Below, one piece after another: positions 29,701-64,000 of a stretch of 64,000 nt of DNA (the first letter of the stretch is position 1; each line of letters opens with the position of its first letter). Location: assembly GCF_910596095.1 (NCBI RefSeq), contig NC_056548.1, positions 19,182,651 through 19,246,650 of the forward strand, read 5' to 3'. The stretch is from Thunnus maccoyii. Its lineage: Eukaryota > Chordata > Actinopteri > Scombriformes > Scombridae. The position numbers and the translations under genes are program-made. The notes beneath the pieces are model-generated. The model ran no database searches, had not been told where the DNA came from, and worked only from the letters and a program-made list of their open reading frames with translations.

Positions 29701-32700
29701 GGAAAGACAATGACAGTCAGTTGATCCCACCACTTTGGCCTAGACATAAATGTTTCTTTTGGATTACCATGAAATTTTACACGGACATTTATAGCTACTT
29801 AAAAATAACAAATGTCCTGACAGCTCAGGATTCATCCATACAGTAAAAGGCTGCTTTATTACAAACAATTCCACCATATGAACCTGGAATCTGTGTGTAA
29901 CAGCTGACCTGTGTAGATGTGTAGCAGAACACAGAACATTAATTACAGTCAGATCCTGACCGATCTGGTGTTAATGAAGTTACTGCTGCTGTGCCGCTTT
30001 CATAAATGCACACAGCCTCTTTCTCAGTTTGGAGATGCACTTATTGTTTCAGCTGTTGTGTGATGCTGCAGCCAGCTGTGACACACAGCAGCTGTGGGCA
30101 ACAAACAGAACATCATTACTGATGTTCCTGCAAAATCCTGGATACATTCAGCAACACCTGAACAACATTATTGTAAGATTTAGACATTAATCTAACACGT
30201 TTCAGACCTGCCTGAGTCACATTAATAGCTGTACTGTGACATTTGACATTTCAGTTGATTATATTAAAGATGTGAAATACTAGAGAAGAAAAAGAAGCAA
30301 AATACATGATACTTTCCTGCATAATCAGAATTTATATCATAAAGTCATAAAGGCCAGATTTATTAAGAAGGTGTTAATAAATCAGGCAAATTCAGAGAGA
30401 ATGTGTTCTTTTATGATGTTTATCTGAAAACACAACATAGCATGTCTGAGATGTCTGGTATTCACACTCGTTACTGGTTTCCTGCTGAACAAGAAGACTT
30501 GAATCTGTGTCAGCAATACCTTTCGCCATGCTGAGCCTCAGTGCTGTTTCCCATGAGCCACCTGTACCCCCCTCCTTAATCTATCAGGTCTGATGGAAAT
30601 TCCTATCCTGCAATGATGCGGAAGAGATAGAGGGCCTGAGAGCTCCCTCTCCATCTCCCATCTGACAGGCCCTATTTGTGGCCTTGCAGGCCTGCTCACC
30701 TCTGACAGCTCAATAAATTGTACAAATGGATAACAAATGTATTTGTTTGATGGCCACATTGTGCGGAGATGGGTAACACTCAGTCGCATCTGGAGTAAAG
30801 ATCTGCCATACAGTCATATCCGCAAAGAAAGCTGCAGCAAATGGCAGGTTTGGCTGGGTCAGTGGAGAAATCAAAAAAGCACCAGGAGGCTTTAAGACAA
30901 TAACAGATGCCAGGTTTCATTTCACATGATGTCTCGACTGCTGATGTGTCACATCTCTTGTCTATAATGCCCTCAGTCTGTTACTTTAAACTCTTAAGTG
31001 TAAAGAAGAAGACTTCAGCTTAGAAGGGAACAGATTATTATTATTTATTTCACATAATTAATACATTTTATACAGAATGTTGAAGGATAACAACATGAAC
31101 AACAGAGGAAGACTGTATCTCTCAAATCTCACCTCAAGACACAAAAGCTCTGTTAATGGCAACCCTCTGTGCTCCCTGGAGGAGCTTCACTTCTTTTTAA
31201 AATGAACTAATGGCCCTGAGGCCCACGGCTATCCGTTCTCTCCCCCACATGCTCTGCCACTCACGTTGCTCAGCATCCACCTTCTAACTGCTCACACTGG
31301 CTCCTGTGGCTCTTTTTTTAGCCACACACAATATACAGTACATGTAGTTTTGAGTAAAAGCATAAGTTCTACATCAAAATGAACCCCCGGTAAGACTGTT
31401 ATTACTTTCAAAAGAGGCACTTGGTGACTCACCTGTCTTAAGTGCATACCATAATGCATGTAGTCATGATGTTGTGGGTGTTACTCTGGCTCATGACCTC
31501 TCTCACACCCACCTGTCGGCTGCTGCCTCATGGAGAGAAAATGCAAAAAACAAACAAGTGAGGAAATGAATAGATGAATTGTGGAAGCTTGAACTGATGC
31601 TGCAGCCACCTGTTGTAAAATAAATGAGTTCATATGGGTGTATTGTCAGTGCACATTATAGGGCAACTTCTCACAGAATGAATGTATGCTGGTTCACGAT
31701 CAGCAGTGAGAGTAACAGTTTTAATTTAAAGATCCCCTCCAGACATGTATTAAGACATATAAAAACACTCTGCTTGGAACAATAATGTGTGTAATCCGTT
31801 TTTTCTACACAAGCATAAATATAATTACCAAGTTAAAAACCTCAAAATGACATCTCCATCTTCTCCCTCATTAAAAATTCAAGTATCTATGAATGTATAA
31901 AATATTTGTCTCTAAAGTTTAACTGTTGGACACAAGATGTCTCCTACTTCACTATAAAGTCTGTTCTCAGTCTATGTGGGACTACAGATGGAAATGAGCC
32001 AGTAGCTAAATCTGGTACAAAGCATCTTTTCTCTTTGTTTGAAATTTTGCATATGGTCCTAAACTAAACTAAACTAAACTAATGTTTCCACATCACACTT
32101 ATATAAGTTGAAAACAGCCTTCCAGTGTCAAACTGCACATACATAACTCTGCACAGTGAAGCTCAAAAGGGGGACTTTAATTTTTAAATTTTGAGTGCTT
32201 GAGTGCTTCTATTGTTAGTTATTAGATTGCCAGCACTGCCGAATAACGCATCTCGCCATTTATGAAAATTCAACAGTCATGTCTCACTTTACTTCATACC
32301 ATCAACTTATTTAACACTGCAGAAACAAGTGGACTGTGTGGATTTGCAGTTCAAATCAGGCATCTTTAAGATTACATAACATTTTTAGTCAGCTGCCGGG
32401 GTTTTGATGCGACTCTCATGTCTCCATCCTCTTGAACTGCATGGTAAGACAGATGCTCTCACCCCAAAGAGATTGGGTCTGTAATGGGGACATCACCAGG
32501 CAACAGTATGTCCAAATGGTACTAGAGCTAGAGCAAGAGCAGAATAAAACACCTGACCTGGGTTTGATGGCTTGGATTTTAGCACCAAAAAACTGCTGGT
32601 GAACATGAGAGAATCACAATTCAAGTAGCCATGAGAGTGCTGTCTGGTGAAGGCTTATGTGGGTGTGTGTAATTGTAAGTGTCTGTATGACTGTGTTTGT

Positions 32701-35700
32701 CTAAATGTAAGCCCTGTTATCAACACACGTTATCATTTGCATCTCTGAGAAGGTAGAGGTGCCTCTCACAGGCCCTCAGTGCTCCTGTGACACACAGGAG
32801 AGGGTGACTGACTGCAGGGAGACGAGCCTCCTGAAATACTCATTAAGCTGCTAATCCCATGCCATAATCATGATTTTAATGGTATTGTGTAAGATATCCT
32901 TAAAAAAAAAGAAAAAAGAAAAATCTCCCTGTAGCATAGTAAAAGCATGCAAAGCAAGAGAGTTCTTTACCTCTTTAACTTTAATGGTGGCCTATAAAGT
33001 ACAGTAAGTAAAATGATCCAACACACACACGCACACCCACATACACACACACACAGCCTGTGACAGTACAGCCTCAGCAGGTGGTGTATACTTATGTGGG
33101 TGGTGTGGGTGCTTAATATTCATCCAGGATGGCACCCACTTCAAGGCAAGATGGACTATGGATGCTGACTCTCCACCTCCTGTGGGTCAGACCTGTTTTC
33201 TCACACAGGAAACAAGAACAGGAAAAGAAACGTACTTCACTCTTCACACAGTATCCTCATTTATGTGCGTATCTGGCCAAAAGTACACTATTTCTATTTT
33301 CTGCTTAATATACTTCTAATCTTGCATGGTAAACTAGAACATTGTGCAGAATTGAGTCTTAAATTGCATTGTTTAGTTTCTCAGTTGTTTTTGTGGGATT
33401 AAAATAGACTGACTGAACAGGCTGCAATAGACAAAAGCTTGAACTGTCTTTTCAGCTGCTGCCAAGATTCAGTTACACTGACGGCTGGCATTAACAGTTT
33501 TTATGCTTTTCATTTGTGATATTTTCTCTAAAAAAAGGTTTTCTGTTGAGATGAGATGAACATAAACTCCTATTAGGTAAATTATATGGTAGAAAATGAG
33601 CACAAACTATATTTTAAAGCACTTATTTTGAGGTTTACCAAGCATTTTACAACACAGTCATGCTCCATTTATTCTGTATTTTAATATTTTGGCTTGATCA
33701 TCTCTTTTATCCCCACTTTTACTTTCGTTTACCTTTTAATTTAATCTCATTTTTCATATTTCTTTCTGAATTTGCATGTGGCATTCTTCTTGGACTCAAT
33801 ATTGAATTTTCCATCTGAACATCTGCTTTAGCGCTGTAATTTTTTGTGTGTGTGTGTGTGTGTGATACATGGAGGTGTGATCAGAAGCAATTCCTTCTTC
33901 TTTTATCTTTCCCTCTAGTGTCAGTGTGCAGCCAAGTGTTGCCTGGTGGTTAAAGATCCTGCTCAGGCCATCCCTCTCCAGCTGGTATGAGAGAGAGCTG
34001 CCGGAGTTGTCTTCTTATGTAAGATTATCAGCCAAGTGATTCAGGGCTGACTAGTTTCACACTCTAGAGCTCACAGTTCATTTGTGTTGTGCATGAGATG
34101 GCGGGACTCTCAGGCACAAGCTGTGTATCCCAGACGTCCTCCACTTTTAAATATCAGTCATGTCATTTGATTCAGAAGAAAGGTGTCACAAAAAAAGGAA
34201 ATAAGAGAAACGGACAGATGGCTTTGGATGGTGAGTCAGAGAAAAGCTGTGTTCATTAATGAATGCATGCACGTGTAAAAACTTGAAGAAATAAGTGCCT
34301 GTCATTGATGTGACAGATTGCCAGGTTCCTGTCATTTAATGAATCATATATAGAGCTGAAATTTAATTGGAACATATCTCAGTTTCTGAAAGTTTTTCAC
34401 CCAAATTAAATGAATTTTCTGTGGTCCATGTGCCTATATCATGGCTCTGTTTTGAAAAGATTTTATTTTTTTTATTTTATTTATTAGTTGGAGAGGAAAA
34501 GACGTTGCTATTATGTGATATTATGAATCACTCATGCCATAATGTGCCTAATTATGGCCAGTATAGAGGTTTGATGCAATGCACAGTGAGAGAGAGAAAG
34601 GCTCCTCAGCAGTCATCATCAGTCTCCATCTAACGACTCTTTGTTCATGTTCCCACCACTGATTAAACCACTGGACACTGACACTCTAGTTACAAAATAG
34701 TCTTTTGTGCAGATTCTGCATCTCTTGTCTTCAGTTTTTGTCATTAACATGTGCTTTTTCTAATATGTACCTACTTGCTGTATTTCATGATGTTTGTGGC
34801 TTATCATTTAATAACACATTCACAAAATGAATTGAAGGAGTGATGAGATGGTGTTCTGGGAAGGAAAACAGAATTTCAGAAGAAACACAAAATTATTTTT
34901 ATTATTCAGACTTTTCCTTTTATCTCTTCAGGCCTCCAACAGTTGGAGCAAGGAAAATCTCTCTGCAATTGAACTGTTCACATCTCAGACATGCACCGTC
35001 TGAAAAGGGGTTGCAAGTACAGTAGGCATTGGTCTGTATTAAGGTGTCACAAGTCCAAAAAAGGTTGGGGAAACAGTTTTGTTAAAGGGTATGAATGAAA
35101 AAAGAGTGTGTGAATGTGCACATTATCCTGCTTATGATCAGATTTCAGAGTAAACCTTTCATATTTTGCATTTGTAGACATGATTTCCTGGCTAGCTGCT
35201 GTACTCTGACAGAAACCTTGAAGTTGTGGCATGTAAACACCTTATCTGGGTTTCTGGTCATTCTCTGCCATGCACACAAGTGTCTGGCATGTAGAGAAAA
35301 AATCTTACTGTTGTTCTCATCTTCCGTTACTGATGTTTAGATGGAGAAGTTAGATCTAGAAGAATGATAAATACAGCAGAGTCCAGGAAGAAAACTGTTG
35401 CTGTAACTCATTTAGTACAGAAATTAGTCAAAAAAGACACACCTGCTCAGATGTAGATGATCAGAAACCTGGATATTGTTATAATCATGTAAACAGTGCT
35501 ATGAATAACTGGATTTCACTGTGTTCATTGTAAACAGTATATCCTGAATTTGATTAAAACCAGACTGAAGACCAGGATGCTAAATGTACTCAGTGAAACA
35601 AAGGGCAAAACACACATTAAAGGGTAAATTAAGAACTTTTCATCACAGGAGTAAATAACAAAAATTCTTCCTGCAAAGGGAATATTAATGTATTGGTGTT

Positions 35701-35947
35701 GCATGTTGTGTATTTCCATGTATTATGCCTCCAGAGGACCTTTGTCCTACTTAAATTTACCTTTTTTTCTATTAAACCTTATTCAGTCACAACACACCTC
35801 AGTCTCAGAATGAATGCTCTGCTCTGGCTTTGTGGAGTAGTAGAAGCAAATTTAAGTTGAAGTGAAGTGTGACACATCAACTCATCATCTCAATTCAGCC
35901 TGCGGACTCTGATAACTCGTTTTTGCCGCTATATTGTTCTTGGTACA

Positions 35948-35953
35948 TTTATT
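35948..35953 (-). promoter_or_regulatory. plcb2: Candidate polyadenylation signal of plcb2
   Basis: On the minus strand this is AATAAA, about 310 bases after the stop codon. It is the first exact hexamer I noticed on that side. Confidence 0.35.
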
Positions 35954-36260
35954 CCTTCTTTTGAACTGGAAGATATTTTGGGTGTATAGCCGAATTTAGG
36001 ATGTTAGCAACAGAAATAAAGTCAAATGGAAAATTGAAATAATTTCCAAATTGTCTAACCTTTGGTCTCCATGACATCTATTAAAACATCATTATAGCTT
36101 CAAACTCCAAAAGAATAGAATGAATAGCACCTCTAAATTAAAATTTCACTCAGTTTCCCTAGTTGATTAATCTTCTACAAATATGCTCAGGTTGTAGGTT
36201 ATGTAAGAGGTTGAGATAAGGATGGGGCTAAACCAAAGGGTCAGGGATACAACGGCACGT

Positions 36261-58873
<22,613 letters not shown>

Positions 58874-59203
58874 TTTGTCCTTTTAGTGTGACCTTTTTTT
58901 CCAGTAATGCTATAAATGATGTACATCCATTACATGTACACCATGGTCGTGACCAATGACTGGCTTAACCCTCCATCTGTAGCCAAAAGATGCACTAAAC
59001 TGAAGTTTAGCTGATAGACTCTGACAGTCCTCAGGAGGACGCACCCCAAGAAATATGCATTGCAAATGAAGTTGACAAAAAAAAACATGTAACATGAGTA
59101 AAGGTGAATGTGCTGATGTCAGAGTGTCTCCAGTCAGAGCAGACTGAATGACAGACTGTTTGTTTTTTATTATTTTTACACTATTGAAAAAAACTGTAAA
59201 ATA

Positions 59204-59446
59204 TTAAATGGTTGGTTCACCCAAATAACACATTTTCACACTTATTGGAATCTGTGCATATTTGTGCATTTGCCCAGGTTGTGTGTCTGCTGCTGTATTT
59301 GCATCACATCACCTAAGTATAGAATTTCAGTGTTATGAAAACAACTAAACTATCTCCATGACAAGTGAGCAACTCCACCCGCTGATTAAGGTGACAAGAT
59401 GTAGTGGAAAGTTCCAGAAAAAAGAAGTAAGGTTACCTTGTGATAA

Positions 59447-59478
<32 letters not shown>

Positions 59479-59507
59479 TTGGTAATTAGGTTGAACTGAA
59501 CCTTTAA
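59204..59507. mobile_element. Palindromic MITE-like repeat
   Basis: The left end TTAAATGGTTGGTTCACCC is matched in reverse complement by the right end (GGTTGAACTGAACCTTTAA). The 304-bp body has no coding frame and includes a (TTTA)n run at 59448-59477. It lies upstream of plcb2 and inafm2, between their divergent starts. Confidence 0.55.
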
Positions 59508-61065
59508 GAAGTATTTTTTTTTTTGCAGTTGCTTTTCACACACTAATTCTGACTTGTAGTTTGCTATCAGCATTTCAGTCTTAGGTTTATAGCTGCAGAA
59601 TAAATCATTAAAATAACTAAACTAATAAAGTCCAGATGCAGGCCTTTGACTGAAACTGTGCACTACTTGGTTGAAAGTTCACCTAGTTCACACTGTTTTA
59701 TTTGTACAATATATCTAAACTGCTCTACTTACATAATAACTTACATTAACAGCAAATCACCCAGAATTAATTTGCTCATCAACTTATTATCTTATCAAAT
59801 TATGCCACCACCATCTGTTCAGGGTAATAATGTGGTGTCATTTATTACTCAGAGCAGGGCACTGGCTGCTGTTTCAACAAAGAATTCTCAGTCATTTAGA
59901 TGTCATCATCATCATCAAATAAACCTTCAGACCGTGCAATAACTAATGCAAACATTCAGCCAGTGAGCAGCCAGAGGAGTGACATCTGGGAAATCGGCAC
60001 AGGGTCAGTTTGTAAATGAAAAGAGACAAGACCATTGCAGTGTCTGTGCAGGAATAACCGGCAGAAAACCCAAATCACAGCTGATCAATCATTTTCCTCC
60101 CGACATTATTGGCAATAAGCTGAGAGTCCTGTTTATAGCACTGCACTGCACTACTAAAAAATACTTTTGTGACAGCCAGGGACCATGTATTGTTTTTAGC
60201 CATCCTCTTTGTGGAGTTGTTGCAACACAGTCATGTTTATTATAATTTTATTCATATTTTATATGGATTTTGTGATACTGGAGACACAACATGATACATA
60301 ATGATCCAGTGGTCGGATGCTTAGATACAGTGATGGAGGGTAAACACATTTACACGTAAAATCTTATATTAATGCTGAACACCTACATGTAGACTATATG
60401 GTGAAATAATTAGAATGAACCTAATGTAAGCCAGGCTATTGTAGGATAAATGTTTGAATAAGAAATCAAAGGTTGTGCTTTGGACGTTAGATTCATGTTC
60501 ATCACCACCTGGAGGTCATAGTTTGCCATTTTTTAATTTCACACATCGCTGGTCAAATGTTGCTTCTTTCTGTCTTCACCTGTTTCACCTCCTCTGTTTC
60601 CTAGAGAGCATGCGCAATAATCAAACCCTGTCGCTGTCCATTGTGCTGAAATGACGCGCTGTAAGTCAATCAGCCAACAGGTAGGATGAAGTCAAAACTG
60701 ATCCGAAATGAACCGCGTGTCTGTGACAGGATCTTGGTTTCTGGTTACTAATTCAGTGACAGATTGGGTAAACATTACATAATTCATAAATTTCGGTCAA
60801 CATTGCTTAATTACTACTTTATTGGCTCATTTCTGTATCTGACACATTGTTTCCACTTGGGTGCGCACAGTGTAAGGTAAACACTTCACAGCATCACTTA
60901 CGACACGTATTCATCCCCCCCCTTACAACATCCTGCTCTCCATGTGCAGCACAAGCGTCCTGGTACGGAGGTGATGTGTGGGTTTTTCTTTTTTTTTTTT
61001 TTTTTTTTTTTTTTGTGGTTTCTTCTCGGGCTGCTGCACAGCTGCTGCTGCTTCTTTAAGAGCCA

Positions 61066-61077
61066 CCGCCCGCCCCC
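61066..61077 (+). promoter_or_regulatory. inafm2: GC-box-like element, probable inafm2 promoter
   Basis: CCGCCCGCCCCC lies about 470 bases upstream of the inafm2 ATG, within a locally GC-rich stretch that contrasts with the A/T-rich surroundings. An Sp1/KLF-type site is plausible. The transcription start is not visible. Confidence 0.3.
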
Positions 61078-61481
61078 TCTCCTGTATTTTTAGCTGAGCC
61101 AGCCACTTCATTTGCTGGATAAGACAGACAGTTGTGTGCCGTATGATCTCACTTAATCGTTTTAATAAATGACATCAAATCTTATACTGCGGATTCACCG
61201 TGGGCCTACAGCCAGCTGTTCTCTGGAAATGTCGTATAGGGTTGACATTTGTCCCGCCGCTGTCGGATGCTGAAACGCGCAATCAGCCTGTGGATGCTTG
61301 ATGTCCATGATGAAACGCAATGCTGCACTGGGTACCGAATGTTAGGCGCAGTGTTTTTGAGATCAAATAAATTACAAGAAATCAATTTGGCAAAATTCTC
61401 CTGCGGTGCGGACGGTTCAAGGTGGTCCAGCATCTTTCTCCTCAGCCCTCTGCTTCCTGTCTTCTCTTGGATTGTGGATAA

Positions 61482-62252
<771 letters not shown>

Positions 62253-63130
62253 TCGGGCCTCATCCCCTCCACCACACCCCCCACCCCCCTCCTCCCCTCA
62301 CACACACAAACTGATCCAACAAGTAGGCTAGTGTTTGACAGACTCAGTGCCGCAGGTCGGATAAAACACATCTATTTTGCAGAGCCCCTTATGGATGCTG
62401 AACTGCACATATGAACTGATATCCTTCTCTGAACACAAGAGGAGACCTCGCTCTGTTCCCCTACAACACTAACTAGGCTATGCTGTTTTTTTTGTTTTGT
62501 TTTGTTTTGTTTTAGGCCATTTGTATGCCTTAAATCAATGTGTGTCTACTTTACCTCGGACAGCTTTTGAGGCCACTAACCCGCCTGTACGTGTGGACAA
62601 CACTGATATTTTGTTAAATTAATCGAACACAGCCTCCAGAGATGCTTCTGGTTTGCAAGACATAAACATGTCTCACAGGCATACAGCGCTTTACATCATT
62701 GCCATTCATGGGCTGGTCTAAATCAATACTGCATTATCGCATTTTAACATAGGCTGTGTTTTCTTTCATGGATCAAACCTGGATTCCGAGTAGAAGAACC
62801 TGCATTATTGAGTTATGCTCAGGTATGTGCATATAACCATGTAAATGTATTGTGTATTTGGTTATGTACATATAGGGCAGGCATACATCTTTTTGGCCTT
62901 GATGAACTTTTAGTGTAATTAGATGATTTTTATTAAAGGTACAGTATGTATAATAGGTATAACTATATCACAAGGTACTAATAAACATCCTTAGAAAATG
63001 ATTCATTTCTATGGTTTTATAATAGATCTATGTAAATCATGATTTAATCACTGCCGTGTCACTGTATGTTAATAATATTTTATTTATTCAGAATTAGAAT
63101 ATATATTCAAATAAATGTTAGGTTTTCCCT
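62253..63130 (+). other. inafm2: inafm2 3' UTR (inferred)
   Basis: Sequence after the stop begins with a C-rich stretch and then becomes A/T rich. An AATAAA hexamer at 63110-63115 is a reasonable polyadenylation signal, giving a 3' UTR of about 0.86 kb. Confidence 0.45.
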
Positions 63131-64000
63131 AACAACTCACATTTTGTTTCCAAAAAGAAATGTAAATGAATTGTGGCTCACTTCAGATTATTAGAGAGAG
63201 TAACTACAACAAGCAAAACCCACATTTATTGATTGATATGAAGAGGCAGGTTCAACAAAAATAACAATCATGCCAGTACAAAGAGCACTCAGTTTATGGT
63301 CAATCTTTTGATATTTAATCAAATCAAAATAATTACAGCAGGAAACCTGTGTGAAGTGTCCAGTGTGTGATCAGAGGGACTGTCTGCTCCTCATGGAAAG
63401 AGAAGCACTCATGTCTCAGTCCGCCACAGTTCAGTCACTGAAACATTTTCACACAGTCACATGTGGTGAACTATGAAGTGGAAACAAGACCAACCACCCC
63501 GTGCGCTTTCTCGGCAGCATGTGAGGGAGGTGTATCGATTCGAGAGCTCTGTTGTTGCACTGTACAAAACAGAGAAGAACACATTACACAATACTGCTTG
63601 GTGCTATTTTGATCAGGCTTTGAGCAGGACTGTTTGGCTGAACGGTTTATTTCTCATGCAGGCGGTGACAAGCATCATTCACTATCACGCTGAAAATGAA
63701 ACCACTTGATTTCCACTGTGCAGCCAGCAGCTCAGTAATGTTGCACTGTGGTGTAAACGGTGATGACACGCACTGCTGTTTTAGGTGACAGATTTTCAGA
63801 ACCAAAGCCAAGGTATGTGTGTCTGCTGCGCTAAACAGGAAGTCCATTCATCAGGGAGGACAGCACAGGACACAAACATCCCCCATCACAACAGAAACCA
63901 TGTGTATCGGAAAAATGTAATACAGAGTGAGCATAACACAATGAAAGGCCTGTCAATGCTGCAGTGGCCTTTGTATTAAAGGACGGCCTTGACAGATGTG
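63131..64000. other. Intergenic, no recognised feature
   Basis: Short open frames occur on both strands but none resembles a known protein or shows splice context. No repeat was recognised. Confidence 0.6.

Larger units (their letters stand above)
23700..36260. other. 12.5-kb gene-free interval between ankrd63 and plcb2
   Basis: No open frame here shows recognisable domains, and no splice-linked exon series was found on either strand. Contents include a possible decayed hAT-like element (26213-26775), a (TAAAC)n patch near 32062-32083 and a short (TG)n run near 33847-33863. It lies beside the 5' side of ankrd63 and the 3' side of plcb2, so distal enhancers are possible, but none can be called. 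Confidence 0.6.

Overview
This window is nuclear DNA from a ray-finned fish, most likely a percomorph-type teleost. Coding exons are short and split by introns with GT/AG borders. Dinucleotide microsatellites are abundant, and the interspersed repeats are of kinds typical of teleosts (hAT-like elements with CAGTGGTT/CAGTGGTG ends, palindromic MITEs, an L2-like LINE tail). The gene order bub1b-like > pak6 > ankrd63 < plcb2 < inafm2 > matches the BUB1B-PAK6-ANKRD63-PLCB2-INAFM2 neighbourhood that I know from human 15q15, so this is one side of an ancient conserved synteny block.

Layout. Bases 1-218 (+) are the last coding exon of a BUB1B/Mad3-like checkpoint gene. It stops just after the Bub3-binding (GLEBS) motif, with no kinase following. 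Bases 219-5480 are intergenic and hold a hAT element with a perfect target duplication and a degenerate AT-rich minisatellite. From about 5480 to 20870 (+) lies pak6: a probable non-coding first exon in a microsatellite island, a 7 kb intron, then eight coding exons giving a 696-residue group II p21-activated kinase. Bases 21917-23530 (-) are ankrd63, a single-exon ankyrin-repeat gene with a TATA box. Bases 23700-36200 are a gene-free interval. Bases 36261-58873 (-) are plcb2, assembled here as 32 exons encoding 1273 residues of phospholipase C-beta. Its introns carry most of the transposons in the window. Bases 61539-62252 (+) are inafm2, a single-exon gene for a one-pass membrane protein. 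The remainder to 64000 is its 3' region and intergenic DNA.

Function. The five genes do not form one pathway: spindle checkpoint, Rho-GTPase-linked kinase, neuronal-type ankyrin protein, G-protein-coupled phosphoinositide signalling, and a small InaF-motif membrane protein. What unites them is conserved linkage. I found no prokaryotic, viral or CRISPR feature, no rRNA or tRNA gene, and no candidate for a wholly new molecular system. The most interesting points are the kinase-less bub1b end, the lineage-specific acidic exon and probable GC-AG intron of plcb2, and the nested hAT elements in plcb2 intron 23.
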